From Meloidogyne chitwoodi (taxonomy: Eukaryota; Nematoda; Chromadorea; Rhabditida; Meloidogynidae): a DNA stretch of 64,000 nt. Below, piece after piece: positions 33,801 to 53,790 of the stretch. The position numbers and the translations under genes were made by a program. Position 1 is the first letter of the stretch. The number at the start of each line of letters is the position of its first letter. Where the stretch lies: positions 124,001 through 188,000 of the forward strand of contig JACZZP010000007.1 of NCBI GenBank assembly GCA_015183035.1, in the 5' to 3' direction. The notes beneath the pieces are model-generated. The model made no database searches and was not told where the DNA came from. It saw only the letters and a list, made by a program, of their open reading frames with translations.

Positions 33801-36370
33801 CTTTTTTTAAAATAATTTTTACTTCTTCCTCTTCTTTCTTTTCCTGTTCCTTTCCAATCATTAAATTAACCTTATTATCATTATTTTCTTCTTGCAAAGA
33901 CAACTTTTGCATTTCATAATCAAAAGATTCTGGACGTCTATCATAATCACCTCCAGGCGAAGCTTCTGTTCCTGACTGTGTACCAGATTCAAGCAAAGGC
34001 CAATGAAGGGGATTAGCACGAGGACGAATCTTTAAAAATATTTAATTATAAACATTTTAAAAATTAAAATAAAAACCTTTAATTCATCCGGACTTATTTC
34101 AACTTTTAAACTTCCTCTCAAACAATTTACAATGAATAAATAATCATATGTAAGTGAACGAACTCTTGGAAAACTTGCAATTAGTTCAAGTGGCAAATAA
34201 CCTTCATGATCCATTTTACGACGTAAAAAGAAATCTTTTTGAAGATTATCAGCAGAAAAATAATATTCACTAAAAAAAAAGAATTAATTAAACAATTTTT
34301 AATAATAATTTACATTTGAGTACGAAGCAATTCCCTGAGTTTAAATTCATCAACAATTGGAATATAAGGCAAAACTGCTGGAGCAGCAGCAAAAATTGTT
34401 GCATTTTGGGGAGAAAATTGAGTAACTGGAGCAGTTGCAATTATAGTAGCAGCAGGTTGAGAAGGGACAACAAATGAATTGGCTGAAGTTGCTGCTGCTG
34501 CTGCTGCTGCTGTTACAGGGATTTGATCTGTTGCAGTGACAAGAGTAATTGGTGAAGAAATTGGCTACAAAACAGAAATAATTGAAAAAATAAAAATCAA
34601 TAAATTTTTAAAAATTTACATTCATTGGTTGTTGTTGTTGTATTTGAGTATTAGACCCAAAAGTAACATATTGACCACCAGAATAAAGTTCAGGAGATGT
34701 TGGTTGTTGATTCATTTGATTTAATGTTTGCTGTTGTTGTATTAATGAAGGAGCAGTAACTGATACATTTTGCAAAGAAATAAGAGAAGCTTGTTGTGGT
34801 GGTGGTGCCATTAATCCAGGGCGAAAACTTTAAAAAACAAAATTGAAAAATTATTCATTCAAAAATAATAAAAAATACCCACCGCAATTTAATCAAAAAA
34901 TTAAAATAAAAAAACACTAACGCTGTAGCCAAAGCAATTCGATTTTGCAAATTTTGAAGATAATTAGGTTGTAATAAGGCAGCAGTTTGATAAATAGCAG
35001 GAAACATTGCTGCAGCAGCAGCTGTAGGTTCCCCAGTATTGGCAGTAGCAATTATTTGACCTAAAGAAGGGTCAAATGGTGGAACAGCAGTAAGAGCATA
35101 ATATTGCGAATATTGACTTTCCATCAAATCCATATAATCAAAACTTTCTTCAGCACCAACTTCTTGAACCTTGAAAAATTTTTTTTATTTTTTTTTTTGA
35201 TTAAAAGTTCAATTTTTATAATTAATGTGAATAAATAGAAAAGCAAAGATTTAACATCAGAGAGAAAAGAGAGAAGAGAAAGAAGAAAATGTTAATAATT
35301 TCACTCTATCATCACTCCATAAATAAGAAACGAGTCTTCCCCCATCTCTTCTCTCTTAACCTCCAATTCTTTTAAATAAATATCTTGCGTTCTTGTTTTT
35401 ATTTTTCGCATCTATCATTGCTTTATTTAATAATATTAAAATGAAAATACTTTGAAATAGTAAAAGATACTTAAAAAAATAAGGAAAAAAGGTAATAACC
35501 CTCAGACATTGAATTTCTCAAAAAAAAATAAATTCCCTAGAGTTTTACCATTTTAAGGTCAAAGAAGCACAGTCTTATCAAAGTTTAAGAAAAATTAATT
35601 AATTTATATATAAACCTCATCCCAATCAGGCAAAGGTCCCCTCGTCCTTCTCTGTTCCATAGTCAATGGTGGTGGAGCATTTGGATGATTCCTTCGAAAC
35701 CAACGATTATCATTTGTATTTCGTCGTTGATTATAATATACGCCACTACCTCTTGGTCTCATATCGTCATCTCTAGACTGATTAACATAATTTGAAGAAC
35801 CTCCTCCTCCCCCTTTTCTCCAGACATCAGTTTGTCCCATATTTGATCTATTATTACGTTGTTGATGACCCCCTTCACTTCTACTGACAGAACGAAATTG
35901 TGGTGGTGGACGCTGATTTCCATTATTTTGTTGATGATAAGAACGGTTTGATGGACCACCTCCTCCACTTGTTGAGGCTGCCAAATGTTGTTGTTGATTA
36001 TTATTATTGTTATTATTGGTATTATTGCCATATGTGGGACCAAATGTCGTATTAGCTGTATTCTGTTGTTGCTGATCATCACCTCGCTGTTTGTTTCTGT
36101 AAGAATTATTTGGGCTAGGACCGTTGCGAGAACCACCACTACCACCACCACCTTTGTTAAATCCAGCAGCATTACCTCCAAATGAACGTTGTTGTGTTTG
36201 ATTATTGTTCTAAAAATGAAAAATTAGTTTAACAAATGACGAAACAATGTCTTGCTAAGCAGATTAAAAAGACTTTAGAATAATCTAGAGTCAAAACACC
36301 TCCTAATAAAAAAACCAGAAATCTATGATTCACCCCAAATTTATATAAAAATAGTTACCATTGTAGCCAT
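30892..36370 (-). CDS. larp-1: La-related protein 1 (LARP1)
   Basis: A short first exon (MATM, start 36370) is followed by a Gly/Asn/Gln/Arg-rich low-complexity exon and Ala/Gln-rich exons. The La motif follows: [39 protein letters not shown] and ASFPRVRSL, ending [11 protein letters not shown]. Next is a long Glu/Lys/Asn/Ser-rich region (about 32660-33990). The C-terminal exons contain DM15-type repeats ([20 protein letters not shown], then [20 protein letters not shown]), diagnostic of LARP1. The end is Asn/Gly-rich (stop 30892-30894). LARP1 binds 5' ends and poly(A) of TOP mRNAs and controls translation and stability. The intron at 35170-35620 is unusually long for this gene. Many antisense open frames here are low-complexity shadows. 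Confidence 0.9.
31160..31400. repeat. Intronic AATCAGAAT repeat cluster in LARP1
   Basis: At least ten copies of AATCAGAAT or its inverse, including palindromic CAGAATTCTGA, fill one LARP1 intron. The same motif fills introns of synaptotagmin and GFAT. Confidence 0.7.
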
Positions 36371-38965
36371 TTTTTCGATTTTATATTTTTTCACTTCACT
36401 CGTTGGTCTGCTTTCGTTGAATTCTGTGCCTTAATCGGCGAATATAGTAATAAACTATTCAAAAATACTTCCACACACACTAATCACTTAAAAGTTTGTT
36501 TTTGTTGTTTTAAGATTGTTTACCCGAGAATGCCGATTTTTTTATATTATTTGTTTTTGCGTTTTCTTTGGGATTTGTGTCAAGCCTGTAAAAAAGAAAA
36601 CAAAAATCATTATCTTGCAAGTTAAAAACATTAAAAAACGTGAAGACATTCTCCCCAAAAAAGTCCAAATATACTAGGGGGTGTTAATAAATATATATGT
36701 GTGTGATACTACTAGTATAATAATTATAATGCTGACGCGTGTGGTGGGGTCGAATCGAAGCAAAACTAAAAAGAATGAGTGGAGCGTCACGCCAGAAAAA
36801 AAAAACTAAAAATTGCTGGCGCTTGTATACTAAAAAATGTTCCGCTATATCAGAAAAAATAGAGAGAAGTGAAGAGATAAAAGAAGTATAGGAAAATAGA
36901 GGTTGGAGAAAAAAACAAAGTTAATGTGTGTAAGGCAGTGACTCAAAGAAACCAACTGCCATTGAAGTATTAAAAAATTAATTTCATAACGTCAACTTTT
37001 AAAATATCTAAATAACCAAAACTGTATCAATTTAGGTTGACATTTTGAAATCCTACATTTTGAGTATTGCTCATGCATATGCTTAAACTATATAAACGTT
37101 GTTGTTTTTGAATTAGTCAACAACAATGAGAGGAGGGAGGACACAAATACATAAATATTATTTTTGTTTATAATAAAAAGTATGTGTATTGGGGGAAGGA
37201 TTGTTTATATTAAAATAGTCTTAGTAATGATTTTTGGTGTATTGTTTTTATTCAAAAAATTTAAATTCTGGCAATGTAGTCTTGAGATAGATTATATTGT
37301 TTATAAAATAATTTGTTGGAATTGGTTAAAAATTAAAAAAAAATTTTTTTGAGTCTCCTTCAGGTAAATAATTTTCTAAAAGAACGAAGCACATTAAAAT
37401 TTAACAATTTTAGACACTTTCCCGCCTCTAAGGCTCGAACCTCCTAGTCAAACAATATAACCACTTAACCAGCATAAATCTAACGAAATTTCTAATAAAA
37501 TTTAACTTATTCTAATTAAAACTTTTCATTGTAGAGTATAATTACTTTTAATATTTATGGAGCAGGGAGTAAAAAATGAAAAAATCACTATAATAAATTA
37601 ATTATAAAATATTATTATTTCAATTTTTTCGTGACCTTTTTTTAGAAAAGTTTACTCTTAAATTAACTTTAAAAAGTGGATTAACAACCCCAAGGTTACC
37701 AAAAAAAATTTTTTTATTTTTTTAAAATATCCTTCCCACTTTCTTCACTTCCGCTCACTTTTTTAATAATATATTTTTCCATTTCTTTGACATTTTTTTA
37801 GCATTTTAAAAGCAAAATCCTTGAAAAATGGGTAAATTGGCCTATAAATATATATTGGAAATATTTTATTTATTTAAAAGCAGGCACAATTTTTTTCACA
37901 CAAAATCCTTTTTTCCTTTGTATATAAATATTGGCATTTTAACTGACAAAAACAAATTTCCCCCTTTTCTCTTTTTTTTATTCTTTTTAAAAAACAGAAA
38001 AACACGGCAAACAAAGATTTTTTAAATTGATTTTTTTATTGCATTTTTACTACTGTCATTTTTATACTTATATATTTTAAATATTCAAATAATGTTAAAA
38101 AAATCACCTGGGAATTTTGCCTATTTTTATTTAAAAAAATTTGAGTGTTTTAAAATTTGGAAGGATCAAAATTAATTCTTTTTCCCCTTTTAAGTTTTAC
38201 CCAAATCAAAAATTAAAAAAAAAACTTCTCTTTTCTCTAATTCTTCACTTTCTCTTCTTTAAAAAATTTGAATTTTTTTACCTTTTCTCTCTTCTTTAAA
38301 AAATTTATCTCATATACATAGTTACTCTTTGCCATGTTGGCATTATTAATACATCGATTTTTATTTTTTTTTATTAAAAAAGCTTCTAAAAAAGGCACTC
38401 AAAAGAGACTCACGTCTTTTAACTAGACGGTCCTCTAAATATATATATTTTATTTTTTATACTACTTTGCTTGCTTGTTTGTCCATATAAAAATTTGTGC
38501 CCCGCGGTGGCAAAGTAGTAGTAGTATTCTTAAAGTTATGGCAAAAAATGAAAAAGCAAAAAGTTTTCAGCAGCTAGTTAGGTATATAGAATTTAGTATG
38601 CCTTTTTTTATGAAAATGTTCTTCTTTTTAAGATTAAACCAGAACTTAAATGTTTTATTGATATTATTGTATTTTTCCGGAAAGTTTATATAATTCTGAT
38701 TTTTATTATTGAGTGTTATTTTTGTATTTTTAAGAGTTCCGGAAAGATTTTTAGAACGTGTTTTAATCAGTAATATTTTTCTCTTCTTTTGTCTTTATTA
38801 TTAAATTAAGTGTTTTTCTTCTTTAATTCACATCTTTTTTTTTATGTTAATTTATTTTTTTTAAATCCAAATTTATTGCCAATTTTCTATTTTTGTAGCT
38901 AAAAATACATACACCTAAATTATATTTTAGAATTATTTTTAGTTTTTTATTTTGCTAATTAAAAA
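36371..38965. other. 2.6-kb intergenic region between divergent LARP1 and synaptotagmin
   Basis: Presumed promoters for both genes. It contains a tRNA-like sequence (37420-37485), a GC-balanced patch at about 36735-36800 and a TTCCGGAAAG motif pair at 38670-38760. Short open frames here have no supporting composition or homology. Confidence 0.6.
37420..37485 (-). tRNA. tRNA-like sequence
   Basis: Minus strand GCTGGTTAAGTGGTTATATT (A-box) and TAGGAGGTTCGAGCCTTAGA (B-box). Overall length is close to a tRNA but stems are degraded. Confidence 0.45.
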
Positions 38966-41794
38966 ATGGTGAAATTAGAAGACGAAAGTGGAAAAATATA
39001 TGGAAATGAAGATAAAGAAGAAGATCAAGTAAATGAAGATGAGGAAGAAGATGAGGATGAAAAAGAAAAGGAAGAATTTTCTGAAGAGGAAGAGGAGGAA
39101 GAGCGTCCAAAAGGGAGAAGAAAAGGAAAATTTAGAGAAGAGAAACATGGGAAAAATAAACAAAAAGGTGGGGGTGAGAGGGAGAAGGGAGGAAGACGTA
39201 GGGAAGAAGTAGAAGAAGAGGAAGAAGAAGAAAATGAAAAAGAAGAGGAGAGGAATAAAATGAGACATGAAAAGGTAAAGAAGATAAAAGATTAATTTTT
39301 TAATTTTAATTAAATAACAGGAAGATGATGAATTAAATAAAGAAAAAATGCCTGATCAGATTCCTATGCAAAAAGAAAGACCCAAACTTACAACACGTAA
39401 ACCTTCCCAAATAGATAAGTCAAATCGCCCAAGCACTAGTAGTAGTAGCAATAATATTATTAGCAGTTCTACAGTTAGTTCACAAATAGGGTAAAATTAA
39501 ATATTCTCTCATTTATTATTTTTCCGGAAAGTTAACAATTTGTAAATTAAAAATTAATTCAGAAATGGCAAAGAATCAATTACTGGAATGTTAGCAAATC
39601 GCATACGCACTCAAGTCAGCAATAAAGAATTAAATGAAAGTAAGTATACCTATATATTAATTAGTACATTAGTTGTAGAAAGTTGAATGAAATTCTGATT
39701 TTTGTGTTTTCAGGAAAATTGTTAAAATTCTGATTTTTGTGTTTTTAGGAAAATTATTATAATTCTGATTTTTATATGTTTTCCGGAAAATTATTAAAAT
39801 TCTGATTTTTTGTAATTTCCGGTAAATATTAAAATTCTGATTTTTTGTAATTTCCGGTAAATATTAAAATTCTGATTTTTGTGTTTCCGGAAAACAAATA
39901 CCTTTTCTTTCAGAACCTGGCTGGTTAGTGGCCTTCTTCGGTTTAATTGTAATGGCTTTAATTTGCTGTTGTGTTTTTGGTATTATTCGTAAATTTTTTG
40001 CAAAACGAAGGCATGGAGAAAAGAATAAAAGTACTGGAAAATTAGGAGGTTTTGGAGGATTTTTTGGTGGTTCAAAAGTTGCTACCGGGCCAATTGATGC
40101 TATTGATGGAATTTTGGGAGGTGGAATTGCAAATAAAGTGAGAAATTAAATTTTTGAATTTTTAAAAATATTTTTTTGTTAGTTTGGTGCTGATATGGAA
40201 AATCTTGGCACTAATATGGAACAGAATGAAAAAGAACAGGCTGGACAAAAAGAAGAAATTAATTTGGGTCGAATCCAATACAAACTTGATTATGATTTTC
40301 AGCAGGGACAGGTAAATAATTCTTTTTATTTTTCTATTGTAATTTTATAGTTAGCAGTAACAGTAATACAAGCAGAAAATTTACCAGGAATGGATATGTC
40401 AGGAACTTCAGTGAGTTTTTTTAAATATTTTATTATAAAAAGATTGGATATTTTTGTATATTTTATAGGATCCTTATGTAAAACTTTATTTGCTTCCAGA
40501 GAAGAAAAAGAAAGTAGAAACAAAAGTGCATAGGAAAACTCTAAATCCAGTCTTCAATGAGACGTTTATTTTCAAGGTATTTATAATAACATTCAAAAAT
40601 CAGAATTTTAAAACATTCCGGAAAAAAATACAAAAAATCAGAATTTTAAAACATTCCGGAAAAATACAAAAAATCAGAATTTTAAAACATTCCGGAAAAA
40701 TACAAAAAATCAGAATTTTAAAACATTCCGGAAAAAAATACAAAAAATCAGAATTTAATAACTTTTCTAACCTTCCGGAAAGATTTTTCTTTTTTATTTT
40801 TTTCTGATTTATTTTTAGGTTCCATTCAATGAATTGCCTAGTAAAACACTCGTCTTCTCAATTTATGACTTTGACCGATTTTCAAAACATGACCAAATCG
40901 GGCAAGTAATATTGCCATTAGGAAAAATAGATTTGGGTCAAGTAATTGAGGAATGGAAAGATATTCAACCACCACCTGATGATAAAGAAGCTGTAAAAAA
41001 ATATTTTTTTATTTTTAAAGAAAGTTTTGTTTATTAGGAGAAAAATTTGGGTGATATTTGTTTCTCCCTCCGTTATGTACCAACTGCTGGTAAATTAACG
41101 GTTGTTGTATTAGAAGCAAAAAATCTTAAAAAGATGGATGTTGGTGGTCTTTCTGGTAATTTATAATATTTTCTTTAATTTTAATTAATTTTTACAGATC
41201 CTTATGTAAAGATTGTGTTAATGCAAGGTGGAAAACGGTTAAAAAAGAAAAAAACGGTTACACTTTATTTTATTTTTTAAATTAAAATTACCTTTATAAA
41301 GTCCATAAAGAAATGCACATTAAATCCATATTACAATGAGTCATTCTCATTTGAGGTTCCATTTGAGCAAATTCAGGTAATTAAACTTTTGTTGTTTTCC
41401 GGAAAGTTTTCTCAAATTATATTTTAAAATTCTTCTGATTTTTGTTGTTTGTTTTCCGGAGTTTTAAAATTCTGATTTTTGTTAGTTTTCCGGAAAAATT
41501 AATTAATATAAAATATAACCATTATTTTCTTTTGAAGAAAGTGATGCTGTTAATAACAGTAATGGATTATGACAAACTTGGATCTAATGATGCAATAGGT
41601 CGAGTATTATTAGGATGTGCAGCAACTGGTGCTGAATTACGTCATTGGATGGTCTTTTTAATTCTAAAAAATATATATTTTTAATTAAAAAAAAGGATAT
41701 GCTTGCCTCACCAAGACGACCTATTGCTCAATGGCATACTTTGCAACCAATTGAAGATGATGAAAAACCTAAAGAAAATGGAACAGCTGATTAA
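38966..41794 (+). CDS. snt-1: Synaptotagmin-1 type Ca2+ sensor
   Basis: Start [10 protein letters not shown]. The luminal N-terminus is extremely acidic/basic (Glu/Lys runs for over 100 residues), longer than in typical synaptotagmins. A single membrane segment follows ([20 protein letters not shown]) with a CCC cluster as a palmitoylation site and basic stop-transfer [10 protein letters not shown]. The linker [17 protein letters not shown] leads to C2A ([44 protein letters not shown]), with the expected Asp ligands. C2B has [35 protein letters not shown] and [12 protein letters not shown], ending in the usual [19 protein letters not shown] and stop at 41792. It drives Ca2+-triggered synaptic vesicle fusion. 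Several introns carry the ATTCTGATTTTT/TTTCCGGAAA repeats. Confidence 0.95.
39690..39900. repeat. ATTCTGATTTTT / TTTCCGG tandem repeat in a synaptotagmin intron
   Basis: About five units of roughly 40-55 bp, each AAAATTCTGATTTTTGTG or similar followed by TTTCCGGAAAAT or the variants TTTCAGGAAAAT and TTTCCGGTAAAT. Same motifs as the inverse array at 40598. Confidence 0.85.
40598..40810. repeat. TCAGAATTTTAAAACATTCCGG tandem repeat in a synaptotagmin intron
   Basis: Four to five near-identical units of about 36 bp (AAAAAATCAGAATTTTAAAA then CATTCCGGAAAAATAC), inverse in orientation to the array in the earlier intron. The open frame across it is an artefact of the repeat. Confidence 0.9.
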
Positions 41795-42387
41795 TTTGTA
41801 TTTTTTTTTATTAGAATGAGAGCTCAGAATATATTTTTATTTTAATTATTTTATCAACATAGCAACAATATTTTTTCTAAAATTATTTTATTAATCTCTG
41901 GGATGAGATTTTGCTTTTTTTTAACAAAAATTTTTGTTTCAAAAAATAAAATTTTTATTTTTAAATGAATCAAAATCTTTAATTTTTCATCCCAGATTTT
42001 TCTTAGCATTTATATTTTATATATATATGATTTATTTAAAGAAAAATAAACCTTTCCGGAAAGCATACAAAAATATCAGAATTTTTATAAAACTTTCCGG
42101 ATAATTTATTTAACAAAAAAACACAAAATTAAAAATATATATGAGTAAAAACAATAATTATATTAAAAATATATAGTGTTTAAGTTTATTTATTTAACAT
42201 TAAGTGAAAAAATATCTTACACAAATACAATGTAAGACACTCAAAATAATAAAAATTTGTCAAATTATGCTTTTTATAAAAAACAACAAATTAAAATATA
42301 AATTATATATCCTTAAAATTATTCTTTGGTCAAAATAAAAATAAATAAATATTTATATAAAAGTCCAAAAAAAATATACATATTTAT

Positions 42388-47111
<4,724 letters not shown>

Positions 47112-47644
47112 TTTTTGTTATTTTAATTATTATTAAAATAACTAAAATTAAAAAAAAAAAGATTTTTTTTTAAACAAAATATTAGATATAAAATAAATAA
47201 AAAGAAGTACATATCACAAAAAAAATATAACCCAAAAATGATTGTGTAAAAGTTATATATATATTTTAAATGAAAATAATTCAGATATGTAAGAGTTGAA
47301 TTGTTTTTTTTTTGCGGTCAATATTTAAAATAAAAAAGGTTAAAGTACAATTATAAAAACAAAAATATAAATAATTATTCTCTCTTTTCGGTTTTGTGGT
47401 TAAGAAATTAAAAGAGAAGAAGAAGAAAAATAAAAAAGAAAAATATCTAACCTATCAACTAAAATAAATAAAATTTTATTGAAAAGAGAGAAGAGTCATT
47501 TTTTTTAATAATTTAAATAAAAATATAAAATGTGAATATATGTAAATGTAAACATAAAATAATAAAAATATATATTTTATTATTTTATGTTTTAAAATTG
47601 TAAAATAAATAAATAAATTAGGAAAACTTTTCAGTTTTTAAGTA

Positions 47645-47785
47645 AACACACCCTCCATTTATTCGCCCGAGAAAATATTTTTTTTATTTCAAAGTCATTT
47701 TTGTTTTTAGTTATCTTTTTTTCTCTAATTCTTTTCTTTTGTTATATTTCGCTTTATTTTTTTGCGAATAAATGGGATGTGTTCA
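47645..47785. repeat. Palindromic mini-element, copy D
   Basis: Left arm CACACCCTCCATTTATTCGC with GAGAAAATATTTT; right arm TTGCGAATAAATGGGATGTG. Same family as the three copies in the glycosidase introns but with a longer and more diverged centre. Confidence 0.75.
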
Positions 47786-48289
47786 TTTAAAAATTAGAAG
47801 TTTGATATTTGAGTCTGGGGGATTTTTTTTTAATTAAAAAAACTTTAAAAAATAAAATGAATAAAAATAAAAAAGAAAGAATATACGTGGCTTGCAACGT
47901 GTTTTCAATTATTAAAAAAAATTGTGAATTGATTAAAACTGTGAAAATTGTTCCAAAAGAAAATTAAAATATTTAAAAATATTAAAAAAAAATATTTTTT
48001 TAAATTAATCAAAATAATTATTTAAATAATATTATATTGTGAAAATAAAGTAAAAAATAATTTTTTTTGTAATTTTTAATTAACAAATACATAAATATGT
48101 ATTATAAAATAAATAAAAAAAGAGTATATTTATTTAAAATAAAACAACCACAATAAAAGCAAAAAATTAAATAGGTGATAATTTTCTAAACATAGCTCAT
48201 CCATCAAAAAAAATTTTACACCAAAAATATTAAAAAAAAATTAAAAAAACAATAAAAACTAACTAATTTAAAATTAATTTACCCCAAAA

Positions 48290-48372
48290 GTGTTCGAACC
48301 CATGACCTTTTGGTAGAGGATAAATAAATGACAAGAGATTTCCCAACTTAACCAAACTCGCCAACAATGAAT
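48290..48372 (-). tRNA. tRNA-like sequence, Leu-like layout
   Basis: Minus strand TTGGCGAGTTTGGTTAAGTT (A-box-like) and GGTCATGGGTTCGAACACTT (B-box). The long middle (about 40 bases) would fit an intron or a class II variable arm; the T-stem 3' half does not pair. Confidence 0.4.
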
Positions 48373-48574
48373 ATCATTTTTTCAGAATTAAATATGAATA
48401 AAAATTTAAAATTAAATTTTAATAAAATAAACATCTTACCACCAATTTCCCAATAATAATAAAAAAATAGGAAAAAAGGAAATTTCAATTTTTCAAAAAA
48501 AATATTTTTTTTTGAAATTTCAAACAGAATAAAATTTATAAATTTTAAAAAATACCAAAAAATCTTTTTTTAAA

Positions 48575-50935
<2,361 letters not shown>

Positions 50936-53790
50936 TCATCTTTTTTTCTTTTTAATCTCTTCACTTTTCTCTTCACTATTATCTTCTTTTTCTTGACTTG
51001 CAGATTGTTCAAAATAGCTAAATTGTCTTGTATGAGCACCTATTTTTAATATTAATTTAATAAAAATTAAAAATATATTTCCTTACCATAACGGCATTCA
51101 AATCGCCATCTATCCGTTTTTCCAAAATCAAATTCTGTCTAAAGAAAATTTTATTTTTTAAATTTTGGCAAGCACTCCATTTTTAGCGACAAAAAGTCCA
51201 CTCAACATATTTTAATAATTTACATACAATTAAAGAAGTTCCAGCCAACGGAACAGGCACTTTAACTTCACTTAAATCAATTTCAACATTAGGTAAACAC
51301 AATTCATGTACACTTCTCCATTGTTCACTAGCATATTCTCTTGGACAACAATTATCATCACTTTCAACAAAATTATCAAAACAACAACGAGAAAAATGAT
51401 CACCAGTAGGAATTATTGATAAACGTTCATCTGAACAACAAGCAAATTTTGCTTGTAAAAAACGTTGAATACAACATAATTGAATTGTTGTATTTGAACA
51501 TTTTCCAGAAATACAAATATCAGAAAATAATATTCTTCCACGACAACAACGATGAATTTCATTTTGACGTAACTGTGTTTGTTGTTGAAAACAACTTTCA
51601 TCTGTAAATCCTGTGCATGGAAGTTCAAAACCAAAATTAGTATTTTTGTTATTATTATTATTATTTTCTTGTTGTTGTTGTATTGAAGAAGAAGAAGAAG
51701 AAAAAGAAGGTTGTGTTGGTTCTAATTTTGTTGTTATAGGTTTTGGTATTTGAAGATTTTGAGGAGAGGATTCTGTTGTCCATATTTCATCATAATTGTA
51801 GTAATCTTGTGTATTTTCATCTAAATATTAAAATTAATAAAGGGACGTTTCAGTGCCACTATTAAATATGGACACTTCAGTGCCACATTTTGAGTGTGTA
51901 TGTTTTAGTGCCACTATTTAAGTGCCAATTATTTCTAGCTAATAAAAAATTAAATGTATAATAATATACCATTGTTATTTTCAGGGTAGAGAGGAGCAGG
52001 TTCGACATTATTAATTGTTAATTTTTGTTGTGAAATGATTGGTATTCTTTGATTTATTGATGAAATAGAAACTTGAGGAGAATATTTTAAAGAATTTGAT
52101 AAAATTTTATTTTTTTCTTGATTATTAGTTTGTTGTTGTTGTTGTTCTCTCCTTCTTTCTTCACCTCTAGAAAAATAATTTTTGTTTTTATAATGTTCAT
52201 TTGCATAATTAATAGATGAACGTGTTATTTCAGAAGGTTGATGAGTCTTCTTTTGTTTTACCATGTTTTGTGTTTCCCTTTGTTGATTTAAAGGAGAAAT
52301 TGTTGGTGTTGTCTAAAATGTTTTATTTGTTAAAAACATAAACAACAAAAACATTAACAGAAAAACATAAAAAACAAAAACATCAAATAAAACAATAAAA
52401 AACATATAAAACAAACAAATTTATAAACATCAAATAAAACAACAAAACAGTTAATAAACAGTAAACATTTATAAACAAAACATCAAAACACAAAAACATA
52501 CATAAATTTGTTGATGTTGTTGTTGTAATTTTTGTTGTTGTTCTAACCAATATTTACGTTGTTTTTCTTCATTTTGTCTTTGTCTGTCTTCTCTTTCTCT
52601 AATTAAACGTTCTCTTTCTTGTAATTCCAAATGTTTTTGTCTAATTAAATTATTATAATCTTTTGAGTTTTGTTGTTCAGATGGTTTCGATGTTGTTTTT
52701 ATTATTTGTTGATGTTTTTGTTGTTGCTATAAATTATTAAAGTTATATTTTTAATAGAAGATTGATTGATTTGTTTTTACCTTTTTTTGTAAAATTTTTT
52801 CAGTAGAATTTCTCATTCGTTGTTGTCTGCCAAAAGATGTTAGAGAAGCATTATTATTTACAAAGGCAGAGTTTCTTGGAGGAACGACATTAGATGGACG
52901 CACATTCGGGGTTCCTTCAACTCTTGTAAATTGCTTTAAATTTTTTTTTTAATTTTTAAATTTTTTTAAATTTATTTCACCCCTCTTTCTTTATTTTCTA
53001 AACTTTTAGGAGGTGGATGTAGTGATGGCCACTTCGGTGCAGGTTTGGAAGAGTCATAATCACATCTACCACAGGGTTGAGTAGAAAGGGTAGATTGAAG
53101 GGCATAAATTGTAGAAGAGAAAGGAGTAGTTGGAAAAAGTTTAGCAGTATTACGAGAACATCTATCAAAAATAAATTGTTCAAGATGATTTGCTCTAAAC
53201 CAATTCCACACTTTAGAACCTAATTTTAATTTTTAAAAAAAAATAAATTTTTTTTTTAAAATTTAATTTACTTTTATTTTCAATTTCAAACCGTATTTTA
53301 GAATATTTTTGAATAAATAAATTAATTTCATTTTCATTAATTTTTGACATAACGGCCATTACTCTTACATCATTAAATTGTTCATTAATTGAATTTAATT
53401 GATTCAAAATATTATTGCATTCAGAATTACATTGTTTTGGAGAAATAAATATTAATAATAATACTCTGAAAAAAAATAAAAAAAAATTTTAATTTTTAAA
53501 AAATTTAGGCGACGGTGATGAAGTGTCCAAACGATCCCCTATAGCCCAGGGTGAAAGTTGTTCTTTTCAATTTATTAAATAAAAAATAAATAAAATATTA
53601 ATTAATCTTTTTACCTTCCACAATAATCCTGAATATTTGCTTTTCCAATTAAAGGCAATTCTCTTGCTTCTTTACACGTTTCTGCTGAAATAAAATTGTT
53701 TTGTTGTTGTCTTTGACTTTTAATAATTAAAATAAAAAATGTTGAAAAAACAAAATAAAGAAAAAGTATAAAAAAATAATTTTTTATCAT
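50936..53790 (-). CDS. Secreted protein with selenoprotein-P-N-like thioredoxin domain and C-terminal Cys-rich domain
   Basis: I prefer the Met at 53790 (MIKNYFFILFLYFVFSTFF, a signal peptide or anchor) over an upstream in-frame Met at 53898. Then CKEARELPLIGKANIQDYCG, VLLLIFISPKQCNSEC (Cys at the SelP selenocysteine site), KVWNWFRANHLEQFIFDRCS and QPCGRCDYD follow the SelP N-domain order (VALLQAS.xxC, VW.LL...DDFLIYDRCGR, KCGNC). A long Gln/Asn/Arg-rich linker (LQERERLIREREDRQRQNEE) is next. A C-terminal region has paired cysteines (IHRCCRG, QLCCIQR, FACCSDE, SRCCFDN, DNCCPRE), five CC pairs at similar spacing. It ends Lys-rich at 50936. No UGA-Sec is required. Function is unknown; an extracellular or cuticle-associated redox or matrix protein is one possibility. 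Confidence 0.65.

Larger units (their letters stand above)
47112..48574. other. Intergenic region between GFAT start and SURF4 stop
   Basis: AT-rich spacer holding the fourth palindromic mini-element (47645-47785) and a tRNA-like sequence (48290-48372). No supported gene. Confidence 0.6.

Noticed and set aside
32661..36185. Plus-strand open frames rich in Leu/Ser/Ile
   Set aside because: Antisense shadows of the Asn/Glu/Gln/Gly-rich LARP1 exons.
38975..39268. Minus-strand Phe/Leu-rich frame
   Set aside because: Antisense of the Glu/Lys-rich first exon of synaptotagmin.
53611..53700. Selenocysteine (in-frame UGA) in the SelP-like domain
   Set aside because: The active-site position is an ordinary Cys codon (PKQCNSEC); no UGA is needed to stay in frame.
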